From: an uncultured Eubacterium sp.
GTDB taxonomy: Bacteria > Bacillota > Clostridia > Peptostreptococcales > Anaerovoracaceae
DNA: 6,680 bases
Assembly (NCBI GenBank): GCA_900551775.1
Contig: URXI01000239.1
Location: forward strand, 1-6,680
Reading direction: 5' to 3'
Shown here one piece after another: positions 6,400 through 6,680 of this stretch. Both the position numbers and the translations under genes were made by a program. A model generated the notes under the pieces. The model saw only the letters and a program-made list of their open reading frames with translations. It did no database searches and had not been told where the DNA came from. Within the stretch, counting starts at the first letter, position 1; each line of letters begins with the position of its first letter.

Positions 6400-6680
6400 T
6401 TTTCATCCAGGACTGATTTTGATTGTGACAGGTCTTCTCGCTCTCATCCTGCCTGAGCAGATTAGAAAATGGGCAGCGGCGGCAGGTCCTTTTGTCGCGC
6501 TCGGTGCTATGATCGGTCTGGACAAAGAAGCATCCCTGACTTATGATTTTACGCAATCCATTACCATGGATCTATTGCACGTAGATACCCTGGCCTGGGC
6601 TTTTGGGATGATATTCTGCATCATCGCCTGCATTGCGGGCATCTACTCTTTTGACGCAAAAGACGGCCGGGAAAAGTGTA
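6392..6680 (+). CDS. Third MrpD/NuoM-like antiporter subunit, N-terminal part (runs off window)
   Basis: Ninety-six residues are visible before the right edge. Hydrophobic helices cover about residues 6-20 and 67-86, with the motif HVDTLAWAFGMIFCIIACIAGIY-like in the second, where the family has 'xVDxLSxxFxxIFxxI...YS'. The opening HPGLILIVTGLLALILPEQ (residues 5-23) resembles the start of D-type subunits that come last in multi-D mrp clusters of some archaea, from memory. A GGGAGG ribosome binding site (6378-6383) lies 8 nt before ATG 6392. The gene overlaps the small upstream gene by 8 nt. The ion-channel residues would be in the missing C-terminal part, so function rests on similarity of the N-terminus and on context. 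Confidence 0.8.
   Translation, partial: MADFHPGLILIVTGLLALILPEQIRKWAAAAGPFVALGAMIGLDKEASLTYDFTQSITMDLLHVDTLAWAFGMIFCIIACIAGIYSFDAKDGREKC

Noticed and set aside
1..6680. CRISPR arrays, tRNA or rRNA genes, insertion sequences, riboswitches
   Set aside because: No regularly spaced repeats, cloverleaf sequences, transposase motifs or terminal inverted repeats were seen; nearly all bases are accounted for by the genes and one short intergenic region.

Overview
The window looks like a mid-GC chromosomal segment from an anaerobic Firmicute (Clostridia-like). This is inferred from a Gram-positive-type LexA and SOS box, strong purine-rich ribosome binding sites, a sigma-A-type promoter, and a cation/proton antiporter operon with the gene order of archaeal and anaerobe membrane-bound hydrogenases. 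I cannot name a genus from the sequence.

Layout. Positions 1-567 carry most of lexA on the minus strand, running off the left edge. Positions 568-784 are a divergent control region. It holds a lexA promoter overlapped by an SOS box (645-658) and a near-consensus promoter (TTGACA 718-723, TATAAT 742-747) firing rightwards. From 785 to the right edge every gene is on the plus strand and packed with overlaps or gaps of 0-19 bp, so this is one operon: mrpE, mrpF, mrpG, a DUF4040 (MbhD-like) subunit, an MbhE-MnhB composite protein, mrpC, mrpD, a second MrpD-like antiporter gene broken by a frameshift near 4956-4962, an unrecognised 53-residue single-pass membrane protein, and the start of a third MrpD-like antiporter subunit that leaves the window.

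How the genes work together. E, F, G, the DUF4040 and MbhE parts, B and C form the cation-translocating half of Mrp antiporters, which in MBH/MBS complexes is the sodium module. The D-type proteins are complex I NuoL/M/N-like proton channels. No full-length MrpA is seen. Its C-terminal parts are present as the DUF4040 subunit and the N-terminal half of the MbhE-MnhB protein. Whether the operon makes a stand-alone Na+/H+ antiporter with three D-type subunits or a redox- or hydrogenase-coupled complex depends on genes beyond 6680.

The main anomaly is the second D-type gene. Both halves are well conserved and all its usual channel residues remain, but about 14 nt appear to be missing at the junction, so it is disrupted in this sequence unless the assembly is wrong. 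I see no wholly new system here; the antiporter architecture, the frameshift and the small membrane protein are the points worth attention.
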